In this document: positions 1 to 5,529 of the stretch, piece after piece | How the letters are laid out: every line of letters starts with the position of its first letter | Numbering within the stretch: position 1 is the stretch's first letter | DNA from: Candidatus Parcubacteria bacterium | GTDB taxonomy: Bacteria; Patescibacteriota; Minisyncoccia; JAHIHE01; JAGLIN01 | NCBI GenBank assembly: GCA_023142975.1 | Contig: JAGLIN010000094.1 | Coordinates: forward strand, 1 to 6,483 | Direction: 5' to 3' | Length of the DNA stretch: 6,483 nt | Notes under the pieces: model-generated | What the model was told of the DNA's origin: nothing | What the model saw: only the letters and a program-made list of their open reading frames with translations | The model's database searches: none | Made by a program: the position numbers and the translations under genes

Positions 1-819
1 TCTCTTTCCTTGGCAACGGCGCATAATATGACGACTGGAAAAGTTATTTACACTTCAGAGCCCGTTCAATCTATCTATGTCCCGCCATCACCCGTTCCGC
101 CGTATCAGCCGGCAGAAATTGGCGTGTTTCAATTTCTATTGTCCTTTTTAATCGCGACCCTTTTAATGCTTCTCTTTCTAAAAATATCCAAAGGAAAATT
201 TATGTTTGAAGTTTTCTTTTCTGGGGCGATAATTTTTGGCGCGCAAGGACCTCTGGGAATTATTTTTGTTAAATTCACCGCTTTTTTAGGCGCTATCGCC
301 ATTGTCGCTTTAAGATTTATTTACCCAAGAATCTGGACGCAAAATATTGCGATTATAATTGGTATTGCGGGAATTGCCGCCAGTTTAGGAATGAGCGTTG
401 AACCGTTAATGGCGTTGATAATATTGATTCTTCTTTCTGTTTATGATATTATTGCCGTATATAAAACCCGCCATATGATCAAACTTTTTAGGGGAATGGC
501 TAAAAGGGGAACGGTTCTTGCTCTTGTAGTTCCGAGAAGTTTTTCTTTATGGTTTAATAAATTTGAAATAATAAAACCAGAAAATAAAAATGAGTTTATT
601 TTTTTAGGAACGGGAGATTTGGCTTTGCCAATCTTTTTTGCAATGTCAGCTTTTTCGCAGGGGATTAAATTTTCTTTATTCATAATTTTCGGAGCAGTCA
701 TTGGATTTGCTGTTAATCATATAATTTTTATAAATCAAAAAGAAAAAAAACCGATGCCAGCTCTTCCGGCTATAGCGCTCTTTTCTATAATAGGATATAT
801 ATTTAGTTTTTATATATAA
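1..819 (+). CDS. Presenilin/signal-peptide-peptidase-like GxGD intramembrane aspartyl protease, 5' partial
   Basis: This is a multi-pass membrane protein carrying all three signatures of the presenilin/SPP (A22-like) family. Numbering from the TTG at 10, these are YD at Tyr145-Asp146 in helix SVYDIIAVYKT, GxGD at Gly200-Asp203 in FLGTGDLALP, and PAL at Pro250-Leu252 in PMPALPAI. The two catalytic aspartates are 57 residues apart, similar to the spacing known for the archaeal homologue PSH. About eight hydrophobic segments are visible (roughly 38-58, 67-87, 90-104, 111-127, 131-150, 196-218, 220-241, 249-268). The family has nine helices. The frame stays open to the window edge, and the polar, proline-rich stretch before residue 38 looks like the loop after TM1, so the true start and TM1 probably lie upstream. 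TTG10 and ATG28 are only internal candidates, and neither has a Shine-Dalgarno. Expected role: cleavage of transmembrane helices within the cytoplasmic membrane; substrates unknown. A small membrane protein gene follows 16 bases downstream, probably co-transcribed. Confidence 0.87.
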   Translation, partial: SLSLATAHNMTTGKVIYTSEPVQSIYVPPSPVPPYQPAEIGVFQFLLSFLIATLLMLLFLKISKGKFMFEVFFSGAIIFGAQGPLGIIFVKFTAFLGAIAIVALRFIYPRIWTQNIAIIIGIAGIAASLGMSVEPLMALIILILLSVYDIIAVYKTRHMIKLFRGMAKRGTVLALVVPRSFSLWFNKFEIIKPENKNEFIFLGTGDLALPIFFAMSAFSQGIKFSLFIIFGAVIGFAVNHIIFINQKEKKPMPALPAIALFSIIGYIFSFYI

Positions 820-835
820 ATAATACGATTAAAAT

Positions 836-1267
836 ATGCAAGAAGAAGAAAAATTTACAAAAATTGTTTTCAGAAGAATTGTTATTTTGAAGAATTTTTT
901 ATTGAGCGGGTGTAAAATAATTGTCGCTAGGCCTTATTGGAAAGATAAACAAATAATGGCAGTTCTTTTTTCGAGTGTCTTGTTAAATGTTTTCATTTGG
1001 GTTTTTCTTCTACAAAATCAAAAAGAAAATACTTATCCTATTATCTTACATTATAATTTATTTTTTGGCGTTGATTATCTCGGTGATTATGAAAAAATTT
1101 ATTTAATTCCATTGTCTGGACTGATCATAATTATCATAAATTTGATTTTAGGACACTTGCTATATTTGAAGGAAAAATTAGCGGCTTATTTTTTAGTTTT
1201 TATTATTTTTATAATCCAGATATTTTTGCTAATAAACAGCTATTTGATTATAAAAATTAATTCATAA
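836..1267 (+). CDS. Hypothetical three-helix membrane protein (HYNLFFGVDYLG motif)
   Basis: The product has 143 residues, with a basic amphipathic N-terminus (1-39) and three predicted membrane helices at about 40-60, 88-109 and 116-138. The loop between helices 1 and 2 carries YPIILHYNLFFGVDYLG. This resembles conserved small membrane proteins that I associate with Parcubacteria-type genomes, and it loosely recalls the pattern of DUF1648 proteins (proline, then His-x-Asn, then Gly and Asp before the second helix). No enzymatic motif is visible and I cannot assign a function. The ATG lies 16 bases after the presenilin-like gene, with no terminator between, so the two are probably co-transcribed. 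There is no Shine-Dalgarno; instead ATTAAAA at 828-834 ends one base before the start codon. The Met at 836 fits because residues 1-39 read as a normal cytosolic lead-in to the first helix. Confidence 0.75.
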   Translation: MQEEEKFTKIVFRRIVILKNFLLSGCKIIVARPYWKDKQIMAVLFSSVLLNVFIWVFLLQNQKENTYPIILHYNLFFGVDYLGDYEKIYLIPLSGLIIIIINLILGHLLYLKEKLAAYFLVFIIFIIQIFLLINSYLIIKINS

Positions 1268-1383
1268 ATATAGGACATTATAAAACTAAGACTGATCCAC
1301 AAAATGATGTCAAATTATTATCAGAACTTGAAACAAGAACTAAAATTATGGGGTTGACATACGATTTCAATGTGATATTATAA
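1261..1383 (+). pseudogene. Possible gene remnant (C-terminal coding fragment without a start)
   Basis: An open frame runs from just after a TAA at 1258-1260 to a TAA at 1381-1383. It reads GHYKTKTDPQNDVKLL, then SELETRTKIMGLTYDFNVIL. The hydrophilic composition and mixed codons look more like real protein than translated AT-rich spacer. It has no ATG until 1348 and no ribosome-binding site, so it would be the tail of a decayed or truncated gene. The hairpin at 1398-1422 sits where its terminator would be. The LSELETRTKIMGL part vaguely recalls the helical tails of phage small-terminase proteins, but that is a weak impression. It could also be a chance open frame of about 40 codons. Confidence 0.3.
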
Positions 1384-1384
1384 T
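1354..1384 (+). promoter_or_regulatory. Probable sigma70-type promoter for greA
   Basis: A perfect -35 box TTGACA lies at 1354-1359. A perfect TATAAT lies at 1379-1384 with a long 19-base spacer. Alternatively, an extended -10 (TGA at 1373-1375 followed by TATTAT at 1376-1381) gives a 16-base spacer. Transcription would begin at about 1387-1391, giving a greA leader of about 90 bases. Caution: both boxes fall inside the last codons of the possible gene remnant. Confidence 0.6.
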
Positions 1385-1397
1385 ACAAGTAATTTTT

Positions 1398-1422
1398 ACC
1401 CAACTTGATTTAGTGGGTTTTT
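1398..1422 (+). terminator. Terminator-like hairpin in the greA leader
   Basis: ACCCA (1398-1402) pairs with TGGGT (1414-1418), extended by CT (1404-1405) with AG (1412-1413) past a bulged A. The loop is TGATTT and the stem runs into TTTTT (1418-1422). The hairpin starts about ten bases after the predicted greA transcription start, so it may act as a leader attenuator. It may instead be the old terminator of the remnant ending at 1383. Confidence 0.5.
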
Positions 1423-1479
1423 AATTTTATAAATTACTAATTTTAGAAACTTTACAAAATAATCAGATAAAATAAAAAA

Positions 1480-1941
1480 ATGGCAAAAAAATTTATTACA
1501 ATAGATGGTTTGGAAAAATTAAAAGAAGAACTTAATTATTTGAAAACACTAAAAAGACAGGAAATATCAAAACGAATTCAAAACGCAAAAGAATTGGGAG
1601 ATTTGAGTGAGAATGCGGAATACTCCGAGGCGAAAGAGCAACAAGCGCTTAATGAATCAAGAATTGCGGAGCTGGAAGAAACTTTTAAGAATGCTGAAAC
1701 CATTGATGATCGCCATTCAAAATCCAATGTCGTAAATATTGGATCTACAATAAAAGTGAAGAATGGAAAAATTGAACGGACGCTTACTATCGTTGGTTCA
1801 AATGAGGCTGATCCATCAGAAGGAAGAATTTCCAATGAATCACCGCTCGCGATGTCTTTTTTGGGACATAAAGTTAATGATAAAGTTGAAGTTGAAACTC
1901 CGAAGGGAAAAATGACATATTTAATTTTAAATATCTCATAA
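1480..1941 (+). CDS. greA: Transcription elongation factor GreA
   Basis: The product has 153 residues, close to the 158 of E. coli GreA. GreA binds the secondary channel of RNA polymerase and stimulates cleavage of the transcript 3' end in backtracked complexes. The N-terminal antiparallel coiled coil spans about residues 8-75. Its tip carries the family signature GDLSENAEY with Asp41 and Glu44, the acidic pair that coordinates the catalytic Mg2+. The C-terminal FKBP-like domain (about 85-152) contains IVGSNEADP, the typical RISNESPLA segment and LGHKVNDKVEVETPKGK. The ATG at 1480 gives the standard MAKKFITIDGLEKLKEEL start. It has no Shine-Dalgarno, only an A-rich stretch (AAATAAAAAA) directly upstream. 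A good promoter and a structured leader precede it. No clear terminator follows; the next gene has its own promoter inside the 72-base gap. Confidence 0.97.
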   Translation: MAKKFITIDGLEKLKEELNYLKTLKRQEISKRIQNAKELGDLSENAEYSEAKEQQALNESRIAELEETFKNAETIDDRHSKSNVVNIGSTIKVKNGKIERTLTIVGSNEADPSEGRISNESPLAMSFLGHKVNDKVEVETPKGKMTYLILNIS

Positions 1942-1962
1942 TTAATTACAAAGAGATGACGA

Positions 1963-1990
1963 TTGCTTAATGTTTGTAGTGTAGTATAAT
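1963..1990 (+). promoter_or_regulatory. Probable promoter of the 68-residue membrane protein gene
   Basis: A perfect TATAAT lies at 1985-1990. The upstream TTGCTT (1963-1968) is a weak -35 match (only the TTG agrees) at a 16-base spacing. Transcription would begin at about 1997, placing the Shine-Dalgarno almost at the 5' end of the mRNA and giving a very short leader. Confidence 0.5.
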
Positions 1991-1996
1991 ATACAA

Positions 1997-2004
1997 AAAG
2001 GAGG
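1997..2004 (+). promoter_or_regulatory. Strong Shine-Dalgarno (AAAGGAGG)
   Basis: AAAGGAGG lies nine bases before the ATG at 2014. It is nearly full complementarity to the anti-Shine-Dalgarno and decides this start. It stands out because the longer genes of the window have no such site. Confidence 0.85.
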
Positions 2005-2013
2005 CTTGACAGC

Positions 2014-2220
2014 ATGGGATTTGTAGAAATAAATAAAAAAGGATTTTCTGCATTTGCACTTGTCTTGTTTGCATTTTTATTTGGTTTTTATTTTTATGCA
2101 AACATTCCGCAACATATACCAAATATAATTAGATTTATTGCTGCTTCCGTACCTTTTGGCATGGCGATAATTTATTTTGTTGTAGTTGCAACAATACAAG
2201 ACCAAAACAAGAAAATTTAA
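2014..2220 (+). CDS. Small two-helix membrane protein, unknown function
   Basis: The product has 68 residues: a short polar N-terminus (MGFVEINKKG), a hydrophobic helix at about 11-29, a short loop with NIPQHIPN, a second helix at about 38-60, and a charged tail ending QDQNKKI. The charge distribution suggests both ends are cytoplasmic. I do not recognise the family. That it is a real gene is supported by its surroundings: a TATAAT box, an excellent Shine-Dalgarno at ideal spacing, and a strong terminator starting five bases after the stop codon, making it a complete monocistronic unit. It sits between greA and lysS in the same direction but is insulated from both. The size and two-helix plan would also fit a small stress-related or toxin-like membrane peptide, but nothing in the sequence shows this. 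Confidence 0.75.
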   Translation: MGFVEINKKGFSAFALVLFAFLFGFYFYANIPQHIPNIIRFIAASVPFGMAIIYFVVVATIQDQNKKI

Positions 2221-2224
2221 AATA

Positions 2225-2256
2225 GCGCCTTGAAAAATTCAGGGCTCATTTTTTTT
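2225..2256 (+). terminator. Rho-independent terminator after the 68-residue protein
   Basis: The stem pairs 2227-2234 (GCCTTGAA) with 2238-2245 (TTCAGGGC), eight pairs including one T-G wobble, around an AAA loop. A further G-C pair follows after one mismatch. Eight T residues follow at 2249-2256. This is a strong, canonical terminator in the plus direction. Confidence 0.88.
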
Positions 2257-2283
2257 GACTAATTTAAACTAAAATAGTATATT
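2255..2283 (+). promoter_or_regulatory. Promoter of lysS and the downstream operon
   Basis: TTGACT (2255-2260, five of six to consensus) and TATATT (2278-2283) are separated by exactly 17 bases. The -35 box begins inside the T-tract of the preceding terminator, a compact terminator-promoter overlap. Predicted transcription start is about 2290, which leaves a leader of about 23 bases with no Shine-Dalgarno. Confidence 0.72.
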
Positions 2284-2305
2284 TAAAGTAGTGTTAAACT
2301 AAAAT
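2264..2305 (+). repeat. Pair of 12-bp direct repeats around the lysS -10 box
   Basis: TTAAACTAAAAT occurs at 2264-2275 and again, identically, at 2294-2305. The copies are 30 bp apart start to start, about three helical turns, and flank the TATATT box. The spacing on one helix face would suit a pair of operator half-sites, but the AT-rich composition makes a chance repeat possible. Confidence 0.5.
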
Positions 2306-2312
2306 TAAAACG

Positions 2313-3758
2313 ATGATAGATAAATTAAAGCAAGCGCGGCTTGATAAATTAAATAAAATAAAAAAAGCTGGCATTGATCCGTATCCAGCAAAATGTGAAA
2401 GAACGCATATTATAAAACAGGTTCTTGATAATTTTGACAAGTTTTTTAAAGCAGAAAAAGAACTCGTTTTAGCGGGCAGGATAAGAATGATTAGAGCCCA
2501 TGGCGGATTGACTTTTGCGAATATTGAAGATCAAAGCGGACAGATCCAGCTGTTTTTTAAGCGTGATGAAATTGGAAAAGAAAAATATGAAACGCTTAAA
2601 AATTTAGATGTTGGCGACTTTATTGAAATAAAGGGAATTTTATTCACAACAAAAAGAGGGGAGCGGACTTTGAATATTAACGAATATAAAATTTTAACTA
2701 AGTCACTTTTGCCTTTGCCGGAAAAATGGCATGGGCTACAGAACGAAGAGGAGAAGTTCAGAAAGAGATATTTAGACATTATGTTTAATAATGAGGTGCG
2801 AGAAATGGTAGAAAAAAAAGCGGTGTTCTGGAACGCGATTAGAGAATTTCATATTAAGCATGGCTTTTTAGAAGTGGAAACACCCGTTCTTGAAAACACC
2901 GTCGGAGGAGCGGATGCGCAACCTTTTGCTACTCATCATAACGCTTTAGATATGGATGTTTATCTTCGCATTTCCGCTGGCGAATTGTGGCAAAAGCGAT
3001 TGATGGTGGCCGGCTTTGAAAAAACTTTTGAGATTGGACGAATTTTTAGAAACGAGGGAATATCAGCGGAACACTTGCAAGACTATACTCAATGCGAAGC
3101 ATATTGGGCTTATAGTGATTACGAAGATATGTATAAGTTTCTTCGCGATTGTTATTGCTATGTAGCAAAAAAAACATTTGGCACTTTAAAATTTGAGATA
3201 GGAAAATTCAAGGTAGACTTGGGAAAGAGTTGGCCGATAATTGACTATGCAGAAGAAGTTGAAAAACAAACTGGCATAAATATTTGGAAAGATGATTCTA
3301 AAAAAATAATTAACAAACTAAAACAACTTAAAGTAAAAGTTGATATTGCCGACAAAGGAAGGTTAATCGATACTCTTTGGAAACACTGTCGGAAAAATAT
3401 CGGCGGACCAGCTATTCTTATTAATGAACCGAGAATAACATCGCCATTGGCTAAAATTTCACCTGATAATCCGGAAACTGTTATGAGATTTCATTTTATT
3501 ATTGCTGGCTCAGAGGTAGGACAGGGCTACAGCGAACTTAATGATCCAATTGATCAAAAGGAGAGATTTCAAATTCAACAAAAATTGCGAGATGCCGGAG
3601 ATGAAGAAGCTCAAATGATGGATAAAGAATTTATTGAAGCATTGGAATATGGTATGCCCCCAACTTCTGGTCATGGATTTAGCGAGCGATTGTTTAGCTT
3701 CTTGATGAACAAGCCAATTAGAGAGTGTCAAATTTTTCCATTGATGCGACCAAAATAA
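2313..3758 (+). CDS. lysS: Lysyl-tRNA synthetase, class II
   Basis: The product has 481 residues and charges tRNA-Lys with lysine using ATP. The N-terminal OB-fold anticodon-binding domain spans about 50-135 (LVLAGRIRMIRAHGGLTFANI onward). The class II catalytic core follows. Motif 1 is around 184-191 (GFLEVETP), with the lysine-site glutamate in ISAGELWQKRL (Glu224). Motif 2 is FRNEGIS (Arg246) with His254 and the CEAYWAY strand (Glu262, Tyr264). The substrate loop is GYSELNDPIDQ (Tyr406, Glu408). Motif 3 is GHGFSERL (Arg459), followed by the usual FPLMRP ending. Deviations from E. coli-type enzymes are HLQDYT for HNPEFT, Gln404 where Asn is usual, and SER for the DR of motif 3. I take these as lineage variation, since length and order are normal. 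The gene is first in a probable operon. There is no Shine-Dalgarno; ATTAAAA (2304-2310) lies two bases before the ATG. Confidence 0.96.
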   Translation: MIDKLKQARLDKLNKIKKAGIDPYPAKCERTHIIKQVLDNFDKFFKAEKELVLAGRIRMIRAHGGLTFANIEDQSGQIQLFFKRDEIGKEKYETLKNLDVGDFIEIKGILFTTKRGERTLNINEYKILTKSLLPLPEKWHGLQNEEEKFRKRYLDIMFNNEVREMVEKKAVFWNAIREFHIKHGFLEVETPVLENTVGGADAQPFATHHNALDMDVYLRISAGELWQKRLMVAGFEKTFEIGRIFRNEGISAEHLQDYTQCEAYWAYSDYEDMYKFLRDCYCYVAKKTFGTLKFEIGKFKVDLGKSWPIIDYAEEVEKQTGINIWKDDSKKIINKLKQLKVKVDIADKGRLIDTLWKHCRKNIGGPAILINEPRITSPLAKISPDNPETVMRFHFIIAGSEVGQGYSELNDPIDQKERFQIQQKLRDAGDEEAQMMDKEFIEALEYGMPPTSGHGFSERLFSFLMNKPIRECQIFPLMRPK

Positions 3759-3782
3759 TTTAAACACAATAATATTTAAACA
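3758..3782 (+). repeat. Short direct repeats in the lysS/NDT-like gap
   Basis: ATTTAAACA occurs at 3758-3766 and 3774-3782, period 16, filling the 26-base gap after lysS and abutting the next start. The TTTAAAC core is shared with the lysS leader repeat (2263-2269). With such AT-rich sequence this could be coincidence. Confidence 0.35.
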
Positions 3783-3784
3783 AA

Positions 3785-4198
3785 ATGAAAATAGTGATTT
3801 GCGGGAGTATGGCTTTCTCGAAAGAAATGGTTAAAATTGCCAATAAGCTGAAACAAGAAAATTACAAAGTTATTCTTCCCCGCAACACAAAGGAATATGC
3901 GGAGAAAATTTTAACAAGCGAAACCAGTTACGAATCAACAAAAAATAAAATCGACAACGATTTAATCCGTGATTATTTTGATGAAATAAAAAATGCTGAT
4001 GCGGTTTTAGTAATTAATACGGAGAAAAACAACATTAAAAATTACATCGGTGGGAATTCTTTTTTGGAAATGGGATTTGCGCATGTTTTGAATAAAAAGA
4101 TATTTCTATTTAACGATATTCCGGAAATGATTTATACTGATGAAATTAAAGCGATGCAGCCGATTGTTTTAAGAGGGGACTTAACAAAGATTAATTAA
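3785..4198 (+). CDS. Nucleoside 2-deoxyribosyltransferase-like protein
   Basis: The product has 137 residues with a Rossmann-like layout typical of the nucleoside 2-deoxyribosyltransferase superfamily. It has an N-terminal strand and glycine turn (MKIVICGSMAF, 1-11), a second strand (YKVILP, 27-32), the acidic strand NADAVLVIN (70-78), and the hallmark YIGGNSFLEMGFAHVLNKKIFLFN (87-110). In true NDT enzymes, which exchange bases between nucleosides, a glutamate in this last segment is catalytic; Glu95 is the candidate here. The tail TDEIKAMQPIVLRGDL is familiar from small, widely distributed homologues usually left unnamed. True activity could be a deoxyribosyltransferase, a nucleotide hydrolase or nucleotide binding, so I give no gene symbol. 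It lies 26 bases after lysS and four bases before serS, with no terminators, so it should share their transcript. The ATG at 3785 opens directly on the first strand. No Shine-Dalgarno is present. Confidence 0.8.
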   Translation: MKIVICGSMAFSKEMVKIANKLKQENYKVILPRNTKEYAEKILTSETSYESTKNKIDNDLIRDYFDEIKNADAVLVINTEKNNIKNYIGGNSFLEMGFAHVLNKKIFLFNDIPEMIYTDEIKAMQPIVLRGDLTKIN

Positions 4199-4202
4199 AA
4201 TT

Positions 4203-5507
4203 ATGTTAGACATAAAATTTATTAGAGAAAATCCGGAGGAAATTAGAGAAGCAGCAAAAAATAAAAATATTGATCTTGATGTTGAGAGATTGCTTTGTGT
4301 TGATGGAGAAAAAAAGCAGCTGCAAAATGAAATTGAAAAATTACAAGCGGAAAAAAATAAATTGGCGAAAATAGTTAAAATCGGAAAGCCGACAGAAGAG
4401 CAAATTAAAGAAGGCAAGAAAATAAAAATTGAAATTGCTGAGATTGAGAAGCAATTTAGAAAAATAGAAAAAGAGTATTTAGATTTGATGATAAAAGTCC
4501 CAACAATTCCGTCTCCTGATACTCCTATTGGCAAGAATGAAAATGATAATATAGAAGTTTATAAATGGGGAGAACCGACAGAGTTCGATTTTAAGCCAAG
4601 AAGTTATTTGGAATTAGCTAAAGATTTAGATTTGATTGATTTTGAACGCGGTGTAAAAACGGCGGGGTATAGGGGATACTATGTAAAAAATGAAGCGGTG
4701 ATGTTGCAAATGGGTTTGATGATGTTAGCGCTGGAAAAATTAATCAGCAAAGGATTTACGCCGATGATTCCGCCGACTTTGGTGAGAGAGTTTGCTTTGT
4801 TTGGCAGCGGCTATTTTGCCGGCAAAGAATATAACTCTGAAGTTGATGAAATTTACAAAATCGCCAACGATGAAATTCTCTCTGATGGCACCGTGAAAAA
4901 AGAAAATAAGTTTTTAGTCGGGACTGCCGAACCATCCCTTTTGGCTTATTACGCCAATGAAATTTTAGACGAAAAAGATCTGCCTTTGAAAATTTGCGGA
5001 TTTTCACAATGCTATAGAAGCGAGATCGGAAGTTATGGAAAAGATACAAAGGGAATTTATCGCGTTCATGAATTTATGAAAGTTGAGCAGGTTTGCATTT
5101 GTAAAGCTGATGTTGAAGAATCTGATAAAATACAAAAAGAAATGGTGGAAATATCTAAAGAGCTACATCAGGATTTAAACTTGCCTTATCGCGTTTTGCA
5201 GATCTGCACAGGTGATATGGGCGCGGGGAAATATAAAATGTTTGATTTAGAAGCATGGATGCCAAGCAGAGACAGTTACGGCGAAACGGGTTCGGCGTCT
5301 AATTTTTTAGATTGGCAGGCGAGGAGATTGAATGTGAAATATAAAGATAAAGATGGCAATAAAAAATTTGTGTATATGTTAAACAATACTGCTTTGCCAA
5401 CTGTCCGTCCGATGATTGCTATTTTGGAAAATTACCAACAAAAAAACGGTACAATAATTGTGCCGGAGGTTTTGAGGAAATGGGTGGGGAAGGGGAGGAT
5501 TGGATAA
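4203..5507 (+). CDS. serS: Seryl-tRNA synthetase
   Basis: The product has 434 residues, a normal length, and charges tRNA-Ser (and tRNA-Sec where present) with serine. The start MLDIKFIRENPEEIREA is diagnostic. A long helical arm that contacts the tRNA variable arm covers about 30-97 and leads into VPTIPSPDTPIG. Class II motif 1 lies near 180-191 (LISKGFTPMIPP). TAEPSLLAYYANEIL (241-255) forms part of the serine/ATP site. Motif 2 is CYRSEIGSYGKDTKGIYRVHEF (Arg272, Glu274). The serine pocket is DLEAWMPSRDSYGETGSASNF (348-368). Motif 3 reads NNTALPTVRPMIAILENYQQ with Arg402, where most bacteria have GLALGRT before the arginine region; the helix after it and VPEVLRKWVG are normal. The ATG lies four bases after the preceding stop codon, with ATTAAAA (4194-4200) two bases before it and overlapping that stop, and no Shine-Dalgarno, so initiation may be translationally coupled. 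Confidence 0.97.
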   Translation: MLDIKFIRENPEEIREAAKNKNIDLDVERLLCVDGEKKQLQNEIEKLQAEKNKLAKIVKIGKPTEEQIKEGKKIKIEIAEIEKQFRKIEKEYLDLMIKVPTIPSPDTPIGKNENDNIEVYKWGEPTEFDFKPRSYLELAKDLDLIDFERGVKTAGYRGYYVKNEAVMLQMGLMMLALEKLISKGFTPMIPPTLVREFALFGSGYFAGKEYNSEVDEIYKIANDEILSDGTVKKENKFLVGTAEPSLLAYYANEILDEKDLPLKICGFSQCYRSEIGSYGKDTKGIYRVHEFMKVEQVCICKADVEESDKIQKEMVEISKELHQDLNLPYRVLQICTGDMGAGKYKMFDLEAWMPSRDSYGETGSASNFLDWQARRLNVKYKDKDGNKKFVYMLNNTALPTVRPMIAILENYQQKNGTIIVPEVLRKWVGKGRIG

Positions 5508-5529
5508 AAAAAGAAGATAAAATTAAAAA

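Noticed and set aside
2299..2312. Hidden Shine-Dalgarno for lysS, and AAGAGGGGAC (4171-4180) as a Shine-Dalgarno for serS
   Set aside because: No purine GGAG-type run occurs before lysS; the serS candidate is more than 20 bases from the ATG and lies within the preceding coding sequence, so it is too far.
441..5049. Longer minus-strand open frames at 441-701, 1578-2015, 2531-2779, 3510-3767, 4181-4534 and 4756-5049
   Set aside because: They lie antisense to strongly supported genes (presenilin-like protease, greA, lysS, serS), have no ribosome-binding sites, and their translations look like reverse-strand shadows.
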